Below are positions 25,610 through 34,489 of a stretch of 46,285 nt of DNA, piece by piece. How positions within the stretch are numbered: position 1 is the stretch's first letter; each line of letters starts with the position of its first letter. Under the pieces are notes generated by a model, which worked only from the letters and a program-made list of their open reading frames with translations, was not told where the DNA came from and did not search any database. This DNA is from Myxococcales bacterium FL481. Its GTDB lineage: Bacteria > Myxococcota_A > Polyangia > Nannocystales > Nannocystaceae. The DNA lies in assembly GCA_006508105.1 (NCBI GenBank), contig QKPP01000057.1, positions 1 through 46,285 of the forward strand, written 5' to 3'. The position numbers were made by a program, and so were the translations under genes.

Positions 25610-25626
25610 GCGCCGAAGATCGGCGC
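25610..25626 (+). terminator. 7-bp hairpin after the Cys-rich lipoprotein
   Basis: GCGCCGA (25610-25616) pairs with TCGGCGC (25620-25626) around AGA, 32 bp past the stop. No T-run. Confidence 0.4.
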
Positions 25627-25735
25627 CAAATTCGCGCATCTGGATTCTCCGCGCAGAATTCGCAGACGTCGCGGGGTCTTCAAACCGGGGCACCGGCGGT
25701 CTTTCTCGCGTTGCGGCTGGCTCTGCGCGGCTGAT

Positions 25736-25764
25736 TTGGCCCCGGCGGCCCGTTCATCTACAGT
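25736..25764 (+). promoter_or_regulatory. predicted topA promoter
   Basis: TTGGCC (25736-25741) and TACAGT (25759-25764), 17 bp apart. The transcript would start near 25771, about 70 nt before the topA ATG. Confidence 0.4.
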
Positions 25765-25841
25765 TTCCGGCGCGTCCCCGAGCTACGCCGTCGTTTGCGC
25801 AGCTTGCAGGACGCTTCACCGGCGAGCATACGGCAACGCGA

Positions 25842-28745
25842 ATGGCAAAGAAGGCCGCAACCTCTTCGACACGCGCTGGGTCTTCCCAAGAGACCAGCTC
25901 CGCAAAAACGGCGTCCACGGCAACGGTCGCCGGGAAGAAGAAGAGCGCCGGAAAGAAGAAGTCGGCCTCGACTTCGAAGAAGAAGGCCGCCAAGCAGACC
26001 TCGGGCGGGAAGAAGCGGGCGAAGAAGGCCTCGGCGAAAAAGAAGGCCGCCAAAAAGACGGCGGCGAAGAAGACCGCCACCGCGAAGAAGGCGGCCAAGA
26101 AGACGTCCGCGCGCGGGGCCGCCAAGAGTGCCGCCACCCGCGACGCAGGCGGGAAGCAACTGGTGATCGTGGAGAGCCCGGCCAAGGCTCGGACGATCAA
26201 CAAGTATCTCGGGCGAGAGTTCGTGGTGCAGGCGTCCGTCGGCCACGTGCGCGATCTGCCGGCGAAAGCCCCCAAGGGGGTCAAACAACCCGTGCCCGGG
26301 GTCGACCTTGAGAACGGTTTCGCCCCAACTTACGAGGTCCTACGCGACAAGGCCAAGACGGTGGCCGATCTCAAGAAAGCCGCCGCCGCCGCGAGCGAAG
26401 TCTGGTTCGCCACAGACTTGGATCGCGAGGGAGAAGCGATCGCTTGGCACCTCTCCGAGTTGCTCGGGGTCGCGACCGCCGAGGCGAAGCGCGTCGTCTT
26501 CAATGCGATCACCAAAGATGAGATCGCCCGCGCGTTTTCCCATCCACGCGCCATCGATGAGGGCAAGGTCAACGCGCAACAGGCTCGGCGCATCCTCGAT
26601 CGCATCGTCGGCTACCAGGCGTCGCCGCTGCTGTGGAAAAAGGTGGCACGCGGGCTTTCGGCCGGCCGCGTGCAGTCCGTGGCGGTGCGCCTCGTGGTGG
26701 AACGAGAACAGGCGATCGCCGCCCACGTCCCCGACGAATCGTGGCGCGTCGGCGTGCGGCTGACCGGTCGCTCCGGGGACGCTGCTGATCTCGCGTCGAC
26801 CTGGCACACCTTCCTCGCGCCATCGGGAGATCCGCCCAAGGGGCCCACGCTCAAGCAGCAAAACGAGTGGATGGCGCAGCGGCAGGGGATCCGCGCCGAG
26901 CTCGTGGAGTTCGACGGCCGCAAGTTCGACTTGGGGTGCAAAGCCGACGCTCCGCGCGATCTCAGCGATGAGGTTCGGACCGTTGTCACCGGGGTGGGCA
27001 TGCGCGACGTCGAGGTGGTCACCGAAGAGGATCCCGACGGCAAAGGCCCGGCGAAGTACCGACGCAGCGTCACCGGCGAGCTCGACTTGGACGCCCGCTA
27101 TCGCGTGAGCAAGATCGAGACCAAGCGTACGAGTACGCGCCCGCCGGCGCCGTTTATCACTTCGAGTCTGCAGATCGCGGCTGCGAACCAGCTTGGCTTC
27201 GCCGCGCAGCGAACGATGCGGGTGGCGCAGAGTCTGTATGAGGGGGTCGATCTCGGCGAAGAAGGGCAAGTTGGCCTGATCACCTACATGCGTACCGACT
27301 CCACGCATATCTCGGAGGCGGCGATGGACCAGGTGCGAGAGGTCATCTCCGATCGCTTCGGGGCCGACTATCTGCTCGAACAGCCGAAGGTGTACGCGTC
27401 CTCCAACAAGGCGGCTCAAGAAGCGCACGAGGCCATTCGGCCCACGGATCCATCGCGCCACCCCGACGCGATCCGGGCTCGTCTCAAAGGGCCGCGCGCC
27501 GAGGAACAGTACAAGCTGTACAAGCTCATTTGGAGTCGCTTCGTCGCTTGTCAAATGACGCCCGCGAAGTGGGACTCGACCGCGGTGTCCCTGACGCGCA
27601 GCGATCGCGCAACCGGGGCGGTGCTTCGGGCCACCGGACGGGTGTTGGCCTTCGCCGGTTTCTACGCGGCCACCGGGGTGCCGGTCAGCAGCGACGAGCA
27701 AAACCTTCCCGAACTTGAGCAGGGCGACGAGTTTGCTCCGTTCGCGGTCGCACCCGAGCAACGCTTCAGCTCCCCGCCGCCCCGCTACTCCGAGGCGTCG
27801 TTGGTCAAGATGCTCGAGTCCGAGGGGATCGGTCGACCGTCGACCTACGCGTCGATCATCGCCGTCATTCAAGACCGCAACTACGTCGAGCAACGCGACC
27901 GTCGGTTTTACGCGACCGACCTCGGCGAGGTCGTCACAGAGAAACTCATCGAGGCGTTCCCGAACCTGATGGACGTGGGCTACACCCGGCAGCTCGAGAC
28001 AGAGCTCGACGGCATCGAAGACCAGCGCATGAACTGGCAACAGATGCTGTCGCAGTTCTACGGTGGCTTCTCGTCGGCGTTGGAGACCGCTCACGAGGGG
28101 ATGACCCACGCCAAGGCGGAGATCCAGCCGGCGATTTACGCTTGCCCTGAGTGCGGCTCACAGACCTGTTATCGCTTCGGCAAAAACGGGCGCTTTTTGT
28201 CCTGCTCAGCCTACCCGGACTGTAACTACGCCGCGCCGATCGATCGCCGTGGACGGCCACTTTTACCGGAGCGCGTGGACGTTGTTTGCCCCCTGGACGG
28301 TTCGGAGATGGAGCTGCGAAACGGACGGTTCGGGCCGTTTTTGGCTTCGGTCAACTATCCCAAGACCAACTACGTGCTGAACTTGGATAAAAAGGGCAAC
28401 GTCAAGTATCCCTCGATTCCGCCGTTGCGAGTCGAGTCGATCGCCTGCCCGAAGTGCGGTTCGGCGCTCAATCTGCGCCGAGGGAAACGGGGTCCGTGGC
28501 TGGGTTGCTCAACCTTTCCTAAATGCCGCGGGCGCGTGGCTTGGACCTCGGTGGATGAAGCCCAACGCGAACAGTTGGAAGCGGAGTTGGCCGAGCACGA
28601 GAAGGCGAATCCTCAGCCGGTGATCCGGCGTCGCTCGGACCAGTCGGTGATCCCCGAAGGCACTCCCGTGCAACAGTTGCTCATCGAGGGCGGCTTGGCG
28701 GAGCTGGCGGTGCACGCCGAGGCCATTCCGGAAGCATCGGCGTAG
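25842..28745 (+). CDS. topA: DNA topoisomerase I with N-terminal histone H1-like tail
   Basis: Type IA topoisomerase, 967 aa, that relaxes negative supercoils. The first 105 residues are a Lys/Ala/Ser/Thr-rich tail (about 30 lysines, with KKKAAKK-type blocks). The catalytic core follows: Toprim from residue 106 (LVIVESPAKART, Glu111; acidic triad TDLDRE with Asp192 and Asp194) and the active-site Tyr482 in TYMRTDS. The C-terminus has zinc ribbons: the first (ACPECGS, then SCSAYPDC) and third (ACPKCGS, then GCSTFPKC) have four Cys each, while the second keeps only one Cys and is degenerate. Known Lys-rich TopA tails, such as in actinobacteria, are C-terminal; here it is N-terminal. No strong ribosome site precedes the ATG. 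Confidence 0.96.
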   Translation: MAKKAATSSTRAGSSQETSSAKTASTATVAGKKKSAGKKKSASTSKKKAAKQTSGGKKRAKKASAKKKAAKKTAAKKTATAKKAAKKTSARGAAKSAATRDAGGKQLVIVESPAKARTINKYLGREFVVQASVGHVRDLPAKAPKGVKQPVPGVDLENGFAPTYEVLRDKAKTVADLKKAAAAASEVWFATDLDREGEAIAWHLSELLGVATAEAKRVVFNAITKDEIARAFSHPRAIDEGKVNAQQARRILDRIVGYQASPLLWKKVARGLSAGRVQSVAVRLVVEREQAIAAHVPDESWRVGVRLTGRSGDAADLASTWHTFLAPSGDPPKGPTLKQQNEWMAQRQGIRAELVEFDGRKFDLGCKADAPRDLSDEVRTVVTGVGMRDVEVVTEEDPDGKGPAKYRRSVTGELDLDARYRVSKIETKRTSTRPPAPFITSSLQIAAANQLGFAAQRTMRVAQSLYEGVDLGEEGQVGLITYMRTDSTHISEAAMDQVREVISDRFGADYLLEQPKVYASSNKAAQEAHEAIRPTDPSRHPDAIRARLKGPRAEEQYKLYKLIWSRFVACQMTPAKWDSTAVSLTRSDRATGAVLRATGRVLAFAGFYAATGVPVSSDEQNLPELEQGDEFAPFAVAPEQRFSSPPPRYSEASLVKMLESEGIGRPSTYASIIAVIQDRNYVEQRDRRFYATDLGEVVTEKLIEAFPNLMDVGYTRQLETELDGIEDQRMNWQQMLSQFYGGFSSALETAHEGMTHAKAEIQPAIYACPECGSQTCYRFGKNGRFLSCSAYPDCNYAAPIDRRGRPLLPERVDVVCPLDGSEMELRNGRFGPFLASVNYPKTNYVLNLDKKGNVKYPSIPPLRVESIACPKCGSALNLRRGKRGPWLGCSTFPKCRGRVAWTSVDEAQREQLEAELAEHEKANPQPVIRRRSDQSVIPEGTPVQQLLIEGGLAELAVHAEAIPEASA

Positions 28746-28804
28746 ACCGCAGCCGTCGTGCCGACCTCGAGTCACGCTCATCCCGCCGGCTCACCGGTTT
28801 CGCC

Positions 28805-28849
28805 AAGCGGGCGCGTCGCCGCGTTTTGGTGGTCCCAATCCCGCTTTTT
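28805..28849 (+). terminator. predicted intrinsic terminator of topA
   Basis: AAGCGGG (28805-28811) pairs with CCCGCTT (28840-28846) and is followed by further Ts, giving five in a row. The loop is long (28 nt) but may hold extra pairing. About 60 bp past the topA stop. Confidence 0.45.
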
Positions 28850-28896
28850 CCGGGTGCTGCCTCCCCGGCCGGCGTGTGCCGTATGCTGTTGGCTCG

Positions 28897-29655
28897 GTGC
28901 CGGTGCGTGAACCCAGTTGGCGTCGCAGCATGTCGGGGGCGGCGGGTGTCGTCGTTCGGTTTTACCTCGGCGTCGCTTTAGTGGGGTTCGTCTGGCACGC
29001 GGTCGCCCAGGACAGCAATGACGTTTGGCGGGCTCCGCCCGGCAGCACTGGCGCATCGCTATTGACGGGGCCGGCCATCGGCCTTGTGATGGGGCTCGGC
29101 GTGGTTCAGCTGTTTCGCGGGCTGGAGCTGTACATGCGCTGGCTCCCCGAGTTGCACCACGAGTTTCGGGCGGTGTTGGGTCGGCTGGAACGCACCGAGG
29201 TCTTCATCTTGGCGGCTGCGAGCGCGCTCGGCGAGGAGATCTTGTTTCGGGGGGCCATGCTCGATGCCTGGGGTCTCTCGGCGAGCACCGTGGTGTTCGC
29301 GTTGGTCCACATTCCGCCGCGACGCAACCTGTGGCCGTGGACGCTCTCGGCGGGGGTGCTCGGGTGGGGGCTGGGCGAACTCACGCTGGCCACGGGGGAT
29401 CTTGGGGCAGCGGTGACCGCCCACTTCGTGATCAACCTGCTCAATCTCACGTACATCACGACGCGGTTGCCTCGGGCCCGAGTTGAGGCAACTGCGGCCG
29501 GGCCCGTCCTCGGTGGCTACGTCGGCGACGTCGCGGCGTTCCGGTCCCTGCTCGCTCACCCGCGCTCCGACGCACTGGACGGGGGCGGACCCATGCGGCC
29601 GGCCAGCTTGCGCGGCACCCGGTGGTGGGCGCTCCCGCGGCGTCGCGGTGGGTGA
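28897..29655 (+). CDS. CPBP-family intramembrane metalloprotease
   Basis: About 252 aa, polytopic (five or so membrane helices). The CPBP/CAAX protease motifs are present: EExxxR in GEEILFRG (Glu113, Glu114, Arg118), the second-motif His138 in FALVHIPP, and the third motif HFVINLLN (His176, Asn180). Family members cleave membrane substrates; many process bacteriocins or anti-sigma factors, but no substrate is evident here. The C-terminal 60 residues are cytoplasm-like and Arg-rich. The start is uncertain: GTG at 28897 follows a TATGCT hexamer by 9 nt; the ATG at 28930 is also possible. Confidence 0.8.
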   Translation: MPVREPSWRRSMSGAAGVVVRFYLGVALVGFVWHAVAQDSNDVWRAPPGSTGASLLTGPAIGLVMGLGVVQLFRGLELYMRWLPELHHEFRAVLGRLERTEVFILAAASALGEEILFRGAMLDAWGLSASTVVFALVHIPPRRNLWPWTLSAGVLGWGLGELTLATGDLGAAVTAHFVINLLNLTYITTRLPRARVEATAAGPVLGGYVGDVAAFRSLLAHPRSDALDGGGPMRPASLRGTRWWALPRRRGG

Positions 29656-29790
29656 CCCTCGCGGGGACGCGGGCGGGCCCGCCCCACGGGGCTGCGAGTG
29701 TGACGGCGCGGGGCTCCCGGCTCGGCGGCCTCGGTTCGGCGGCCGGCATAAAAACTTTGGCGCGTCGCCGCAACGTCGCACACTGACGGG

Positions 29791-31428
29791 GTGAGTAGCC
29801 GTCGCAGTTTTCTGCGAACGTTGGCCAGCACGTGCTCGCTGGGCGCCGCGGGGCTGTGGCGCCCGCACGACGCAAGAGCGTCAGGGCTCGGCTTGGCTGA
29901 ACGCCTCGAACGTTTGCATAGCAATCAGCTCAGCTTCGATGCGGGGCACAAGCCCCGCATCAGCATCGCGTTGCATCAGGGTGCAACCGAAGCCTGGCTA
30001 TCCGCGCGCGAGGGACTCGAGTTGCTCCCGTCCGGGCTCGACGGACCGCGCGTCCGCGGGGGACGCCGTTGGCGAATTCGCCTGGGTCGTGCCCGAGCGG
30101 GGGAGGAGCGTTTCGCTGTGCGCCTGGGGGATTTTGCTCCAGACGATCGTCTGGCGCTCGAGCAGGCCCAGTCGATGTGGCGCCGGCGTGGCATCGACAG
30201 CCAGACGCACGAGATCGGAGCCGTGTTCGGGGTGCGAGGCCGCGTGCTCGACACGCGGCGGGTTGTGGTGGCGACCTCCAGTTTCGCGGACAAGCGGCAG
30301 GCTCAGCGCGTAGCGGAGCGCCTACAGCTCGCCTATGGCGTGCGGCATGAGCTACACGTGCATCGGCTCAGGCGAGCGGACGGCACGATCTTGGCTGACG
30401 ATCTCGATCACGAAACCACGGTCGAGGCGCCGGGCGTGATGTGGTTTGCATCCGGAGCGGGGCAGCCCATCGAGGTTCGCGGCGCCGGCGAGGCCGCTGC
30501 GTCTGCCTACCGCGGCCAGGTGTACGTGGCCATCGATCGCAACGGGAAGCTGGCGGTGGTCAACGTGGTCGACGAGATCGGGGTACTGTCGGGCATCGTA
30601 CCGGCGGAGATGTTCGCCAGTGCTCCGGCCGCGGCCCTTGAAGCGCAAGCGATCGCGGCTCGAGGTCAACTGCTCGCGCGAATCGGGACGCGCCATCGCG
30701 ACGATCCGTTCTTGCTGTGCGCCGATCAGCACTGCCAGGTGTACGCCGGGCTGGCGCGCGAGGATAGACGGAGCAATCGAGCCGTGGAGGAAACCGCAGG
30801 TCGCGTGCTCATGCGTCCCACGGGAACTCGCCTCGCGAACACGGTGTACTCCGCGAACTGCGGGGGGCACACCGAGAACAATGACGACGTGTGGGCCTCC
30901 CCGCCCGATCCGCTGCTGCGGGGGCGAGCGGACCCACTGGTGGACGTCCGATTCGCGGGAGGCATCGACGAGGCCAACCTCGAGGCGTTTTTGCTCGCGC
31001 CACCGCGCGCGCACTGTCACTTGTCGGCGGGCCTCAGCGCAGATTCCTTTCGTTGGGAGGTCGTGGTTGATGCGGCGACAGTCGAGCAAAATCCCGGGAT
31101 CCCCCCCGGCTTCGGCCGGCTTCGCGAGCTTCGAGTGCGAGCGCGGGGACGAAGTGGGCGGGCGAAGGAGGTTGAGCTCGTGGGTGACGGAGCCGACGTC
31201 GTGATTCGCCGGGAACTCGCGATCCGTCGGGCGCTCGGCGGGCTGCGGTCGTCGTTGTTCTTGGTGCGTCGCGAGGCCGCCGGACAGCTGCGGCTGGTCG
31301 GAGGCGGCCATGGCCACGGCGTGGGCATGTGTCAGCAAGGCGCGATCGGCATGGCCAGCGCCGGGCTCGGCGTGGCCGCGATTCTCCAGCACTACTATCG
31401 CGGAGCTGAGCTGGCGCGCCTGTGGTGA
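29791..31428 (+). CDS. Tat-exported SpoIID/LytB-domain protein with SPOR-like segment
   Basis: 545 aa. The N-terminus SSRRSFLRTL is a twin-arginine signal (Arg4, Arg5), so it should be exported folded. A segment at about 145-190 (VVVATSSFADKRQAQRVAERL) resembles a SPOR peptidoglycan-binding repeat. The SpoIID domain (about 215-545) has the likely catalytic Glu273 in IVPAEMF, then LEAQAIAARGQL, ANTVYSANCGGHTEN and the closing GHGHGVGMCQQGAIGMA. SpoIID enzymes are lytic transglycosylases acting on denuded glycan strands; in non-spore-formers they probably act in division or wall turnover. GTG start, with CACACT ending 6 nt before it. It converges on the next gene (19 bp). Confidence 0.87.
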   Translation: MSSRRSFLRTLASTCSLGAAGLWRPHDARASGLGLAERLERLHSNQLSFDAGHKPRISIALHQGATEAWLSAREGLELLPSGLDGPRVRGGRRWRIRLGRARAGEERFAVRLGDFAPDDRLALEQAQSMWRRRGIDSQTHEIGAVFGVRGRVLDTRRVVVATSSFADKRQAQRVAERLQLAYGVRHELHVHRLRRADGTILADDLDHETTVEAPGVMWFASGAGQPIEVRGAGEAAASAYRGQVYVAIDRNGKLAVVNVVDEIGVLSGIVPAEMFASAPAAALEAQAIAARGQLLARIGTRHRDDPFLLCADQHCQVYAGLAREDRRSNRAVEETAGRVLMRPTGTRLANTVYSANCGGHTENNDDVWASPPDPLLRGRADPLVDVRFAGGIDEANLEAFLLAPPRAHCHLSAGLSADSFRWEVVVDAATVEQNPGIPPGFGRLRELRVRARGRSGRAKEVELVGDGADVVIRRELAIRRALGGLRSSLFLVRREAAGQLRLVGGGHGHGVGMCQQGAIGMASAGLGVAAILQHYYRGAELARLW

Positions 31429-31447
31429 TCCGCGATCGGGCGGGGGT

Positions 31448-33175
31448 TCACCGCGTCCGGACGCAGATCGCCAACACGTCGCGTGCGTCGTGAGGGGTCA
31501 CCATCAGGCCTTTGACCCACGAATCGTAGACTTGGACGCCATCGCCGAAGCTTCCCGCACCGGGGGTGGCCGACCAGTACCGTCCGTCACCGAGAAAGCC
31601 CGCGGCCGCCAGATGACCCAGCTCTACGCTGTGCGGCAAGCGAAAGCCTCGAAGTCGGGCGAACTGCCCGTTGCGGCAGTGATCATCCGCCTGAAAAAAG
31701 CTGAGGTGTTCGCCGCTGGAAGGGGCGATGAGCAGAGTGTCGAGCGCCCGCAGATCGCCGTTGGCCAGCGCCATGGCGATCCGCTGGACGTCACCGCCTT
31801 GGGCCGCGGGGGCCGGTGGCGGGGCGGAGCGCTCGGGGGCCCGGGAGCGAGCGGCGCGTGGGTCGGTCTCGTCGGCGTCGGGGGGCGCGGGCGCGAAGTC
31901 GCCGAGGGCGGACGCGACCACTGACCAGACCGCGGCGAGGGTCATCATGCCCGCGACGAACCACGTCACGAACTGTTTCCGGGTCGGCTTGGACGAGGGG
32001 CGGTTCGCCGCCTGGTCGTCCGAAGCGTCGGTCACTCGCGGTTCGCCGGCCCATTGCATCGGCCAGCTCGACGCCGACGAATCGCTCGATCGCGGCGCGT
32101 CGGGGGCTTCGGGTCGCGACGCTCGGGGCGCGTGGTGGTTCACCTCGTCGGGGGGCCCTACCGGCGAGGCCTGCGGGCGCGGCACGCCGCCGTTGCTCGG
32201 TAATGGAAGCGTGGGCGTTTGCGACGCTAGATTCTCCGGTCCGCTACCGGCCGCTCGGTCCTGGCTCTGGCTATCGGGGGCGGCGCGGGGCACTGGTTTG
32301 GCTTGCGGCCAGCCCGTCAGCGTTGCGTTGGGGTCCGACGCGCTCGCGGCTGGCGACGCTTCGAGGACGGCATCGCCGCTGGGGCGTCGTGTTTCGGCCG
32401 GGTTGGTCACCGAGGCTCGTGACGAGCGGCTCGCGTGAGCGGCTCCGTATTCTTGGGTGCGCGTGCGTGCCGATGACCCGTTGAGCGGTCCGGACCGAAC
32501 CAGGGACACTCCTTCGAACAACGGCTGGGCCGGTTCGGGGGGGTCGGACGACGGCGGCGGGGCCGGCCGGGGACCTCCCGGCGGAATGAACGTGCTGCCG
32601 GGATCGATCTCGTCGTCGGCAAACAGCCGCGGCGACTGGGGCACCGCCGGTCCTGACTCCGTGGCTCGGTCGAGTGACTGCGGTCGCTTCCATTCGCCGC
32701 TGGACTCGGCCGCCGAGCGCCGCGGTGGGTCGTCGGGGCGTTCGACGGCGGCCACATTCGTCGGCCCCACGACGTCGCGCAGGTTCGCGTTGTCTGGCCC
32801 GTTGCGCGCCGCGGCGCCCTGCCGCGTCAGGTCGCCGACCGCTCCCCGGATCGAACGCATCACCCCGGGGGTGTTGGCGGCCTCGAGATCGATGACCAAC
32901 AGCGTGTGTGACGGACCGCGGCGAGCGGAGAACATGCCGGACAGGCGAATGATCTGGCGTCGGGTCAGCGTCTTGCTTTGGCACAGGACGTACACCGCGG
33001 CCGCGCGATTGCGATCGATCGCGTCGCCCAGTCCGACCACGTCACGCTCCAGCCCGGGCAAGATGGTCGGCTGCAGTCCTTCCCGCCCGAGTTGGGCGAC
33101 GACGTCGTCGAGTCGCGCGGAGTCGCCTGATGCGCAGCCCAGCGTGACGCTTATCCCCAACGTGTCTGTGGTCAC
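31448..33175 (-). CDS. three-part membrane protein: N-terminal alpha/beta domain, long linker, TM, Lcl/DUF1566-like C-terminus
   Basis: 575 aa from the GTG at 33175. Residues 1-118 look like a small alpha/beta domain (TLGISVTLGCASGD, then AAAVYVLCQSKTLTRRQI, then TLLVIDLE), with strand-helix alternation reminiscent of a receiver or TIR-like fold but no recognised signature. Residues 120-395 are Pro/Ser/Ala-rich linker. One transmembrane helix at about 402-424 (FVTWFVAGMMTLAAVWSVVAS) follows a Lys/Arg cluster, so the N-terminal domain is cytoplasmic. The periplasmic C-terminal 95 residues read like an Lcl/DUF1566 lectin-like domain (FRLPHSVELGHL, then DGRYWSATPG, then AICVRTR). Layout suggests a transmembrane sensor or scaffold. 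An upstream ATG at 33301 would add 42 Arg/His-rich residues and was rejected. Confidence 0.7.
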   Translation of the reverse strand: MTTDTLGISVTLGCASGDSARLDDVVAQLGREGLQPTILPGLERDVVGLGDAIDRNRAAAVYVLCQSKTLTRRQIIRLSGMFSARRGPSHTLLVIDLEAANTPGVMRSIRGAVGDLTRQGAAARNGPDNANLRDVVGPTNVAAVERPDDPPRRSAAESSGEWKRPQSLDRATESGPAVPQSPRLFADDEIDPGSTFIPPGGPRPAPPPSSDPPEPAQPLFEGVSLVRSGPLNGSSARTRTQEYGAAHASRSSRASVTNPAETRRPSGDAVLEASPAASASDPNATLTGWPQAKPVPRAAPDSQSQDRAAGSGPENLASQTPTLPLPSNGGVPRPQASPVGPPDEVNHHAPRASRPEAPDAPRSSDSSASSWPMQWAGEPRVTDASDDQAANRPSSKPTRKQFVTWFVAGMMTLAAVWSVVASALGDFAPAPPDADETDPRAARSRAPERSAPPPAPAAQGGDVQRIAMALANGDLRALDTLLIAPSSGEHLSFFQADDHCRNGQFARLRGFRLPHSVELGHLAAAGFLGDGRYWSATPGAGSFGDGVQVYDSWVKGLMVTPHDARDVLAICVRTR

Positions 33176-33307
33176 TTGTCCCCGGGGCAGCGGCTCACCG
33201 AGACGGTGGCCGTGGCGTGCATCATATCGCAAAGCGACGTGTCGCAAACCCGCACGCGCGACGAGACCAACGTGATGGATCCTCCGCGCATCCGGTGTCA
33301 CGTGCGC

Positions 33308-33313
33308 TACACC
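33308..33313 (+). promoter_or_regulatory. -10-like hexamer 6 nt before the dehydrogenase start codon
   Basis: TACACC, ending 6 nt before the ATG at 33320. No ribosome site is visible; fits a leaderless transcript. Confidence 0.4.
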
Positions 33314-33319
33314 TCTGCC

Positions 33320-34198
33320 ATGTCACCTGCGCCTAGTCCTCGCATCGAACGAGTCGCCGTGCTTGGAGCCGGAACCATGGGGCACGGGATTGCTCAAGTC
33401 GCGGCCGCGGCGGGGTGTCGCGTGTGCCTGTACGACGTAGACGTCGACGCGGTGGCGGCCGGGGTGGCGCGGGTCGGCGCGAACCTGGACAAAGGGATGA
33501 GCCGAGGCAAGATCTCGGCCGCGGACGCGGCGGCGACGCGTCGCCGCGTGACCGGCTCGAACGATCTCGGGGAGGCGGTCGCGGAGGCAGATCTCGTGGT
33601 GGAGGCCGTGCCGGAGAATCTCGCACTCAAACGGCGCTTGTTCGGCGACGTCGCGGCGCGCGTCGCCGAGACGACGATCCTGGCGACCAACACCAGCTCA
33701 CTGTCGATCCGCCGGTTGGCCGAGGGGCTGCCCCATCCCGAGCGCGTCATCGGCACCCACTTCTTCAACCCGGTCCACTTGATGAAACTCCTCGAGGTCA
33801 TCGCCGCCGATGCGACCGCGCCCGAGGTGGTCCAACGGGTCACCTCGTTCGGAGAACGGCTGGGCAAGACCACGATTTTGGTCCGAGACTCGCCGGGGTT
33901 TGCGACCAGTCGCTTGGGCTTGGTCATCGGACTCGAGGCGATTCGAATGGTCGAGCAGGGCGTGGCGAGCGTCGAGGATATCGACCGGGCCATGACCTTG
34001 GGCTACGGGTTCCCGATGGGACCGCTGCGTCTCACGGACCTGGTGGGGTTGGACGTGCGACTTCACATCGCGGAGTACCTCAGCACCGAGCTGCCCGACG
34101 CCGCCCACTTTCGGCCGCCGCAGTTGCTGCGTGACATGGTGGCGCGCGGTGAGCTGGGCAAGAAAACCGGCCAAGGGTTTTACCCGTGGCCGGAGTGA
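33320..34198 (+). CDS. 3-hydroxyacyl-CoA (3-hydroxybutyryl-CoA) dehydrogenase
   Basis: 292-aa NAD(P)-dependent enzyme that interconverts 3-hydroxyacyl-CoA and 3-oxoacyl-CoA. Rossmann motif VLGAGTMGHG (Gly16, Gly18, Gly21) begins the protein. The catalytic region includes ATNTSSLSI, then GTHFFNPVHLMKLLEVI (catalytic His and Glu). The C-terminal helical domain has RDSPGFATSRLGL and ends with the usual KTGQGFYPW. Stand-alone length fits the short-chain 3-hydroxybutyryl-CoA dehydrogenases (Hbd/PaaH type). The ATG at 33320 is the family start; the open frame upstream is promoter DNA. With scoAB (22 kb away) it could serve acetoacetyl-CoA metabolism, which is inference. Confidence 0.92.
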   Translation: MSPAPSPRIERVAVLGAGTMGHGIAQVAAAAGCRVCLYDVDVDAVAAGVARVGANLDKGMSRGKISAADAAATRRRVTGSNDLGEAVAEADLVVEAVPENLALKRRLFGDVAARVAETTILATNTSSLSIRRLAEGLPHPERVIGTHFFNPVHLMKLLEVIAADATAPEVVQRVTSFGERLGKTTILVRDSPGFATSRLGLVIGLEAIRMVEQGVASVEDIDRAMTLGYGFPMGPLRLTDLVGLDVRLHIAEYLSTELPDAAHFRPPQLLRDMVARGELGKKTGQGFYPWPE

Positions 34199-34439
34199 GC
34201 CGAGGCCCGCGGTCGGATCCCGCTGGCGAAAGATCCGCGCCGTGACGGTTCAGCGATCCGCGCGGCGTCGCCATCCCTCGGGTCCCGACGCGTGCGGGCC
34301 GGTTCACGACGACCCGAGGAGGCGCTGCCGTCGGTGAAGGTGGCCGCATCTTGGCGGGGTTGGCCAAACCGCGGCCGGCCAGTCCGGCGAGGCGGGGAGT
34401 CGGCGCTCGAGGGGCGCCGGATACGCCGGTGCAGTGGCG

Positions 34440-34468
34440 TTGCACGGTCAACCGCCGGCCAGTACGCT
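34440..34468 (+). promoter_or_regulatory. predicted sigma-70-like promoter of the membrane protein gene
   Basis: TTGCAC (34440-34445) and TACGCT (34463-34468) with an ideal 17-bp spacer. AGGA at 34477-34480 serves as ribosome site for the ATG at 34490. Confidence 0.55.
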
Positions 34469-34489
34469 TTTTCTTAGGAATCTTCGCTC

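Noticed and set aside
26340..28109. Reverse-strand open frame of 589 codons opposite topA
   Set aside because: Antisense shadow created by high GC at third codon positions; topA is unmistakable.
33176..33319. Extended N-terminus of the 3-hydroxyacyl-CoA dehydrogenase
   Set aside because: The family starts right before the Rossmann motif, and the segment is divergent promoter DNA with a TACACC hexamer.
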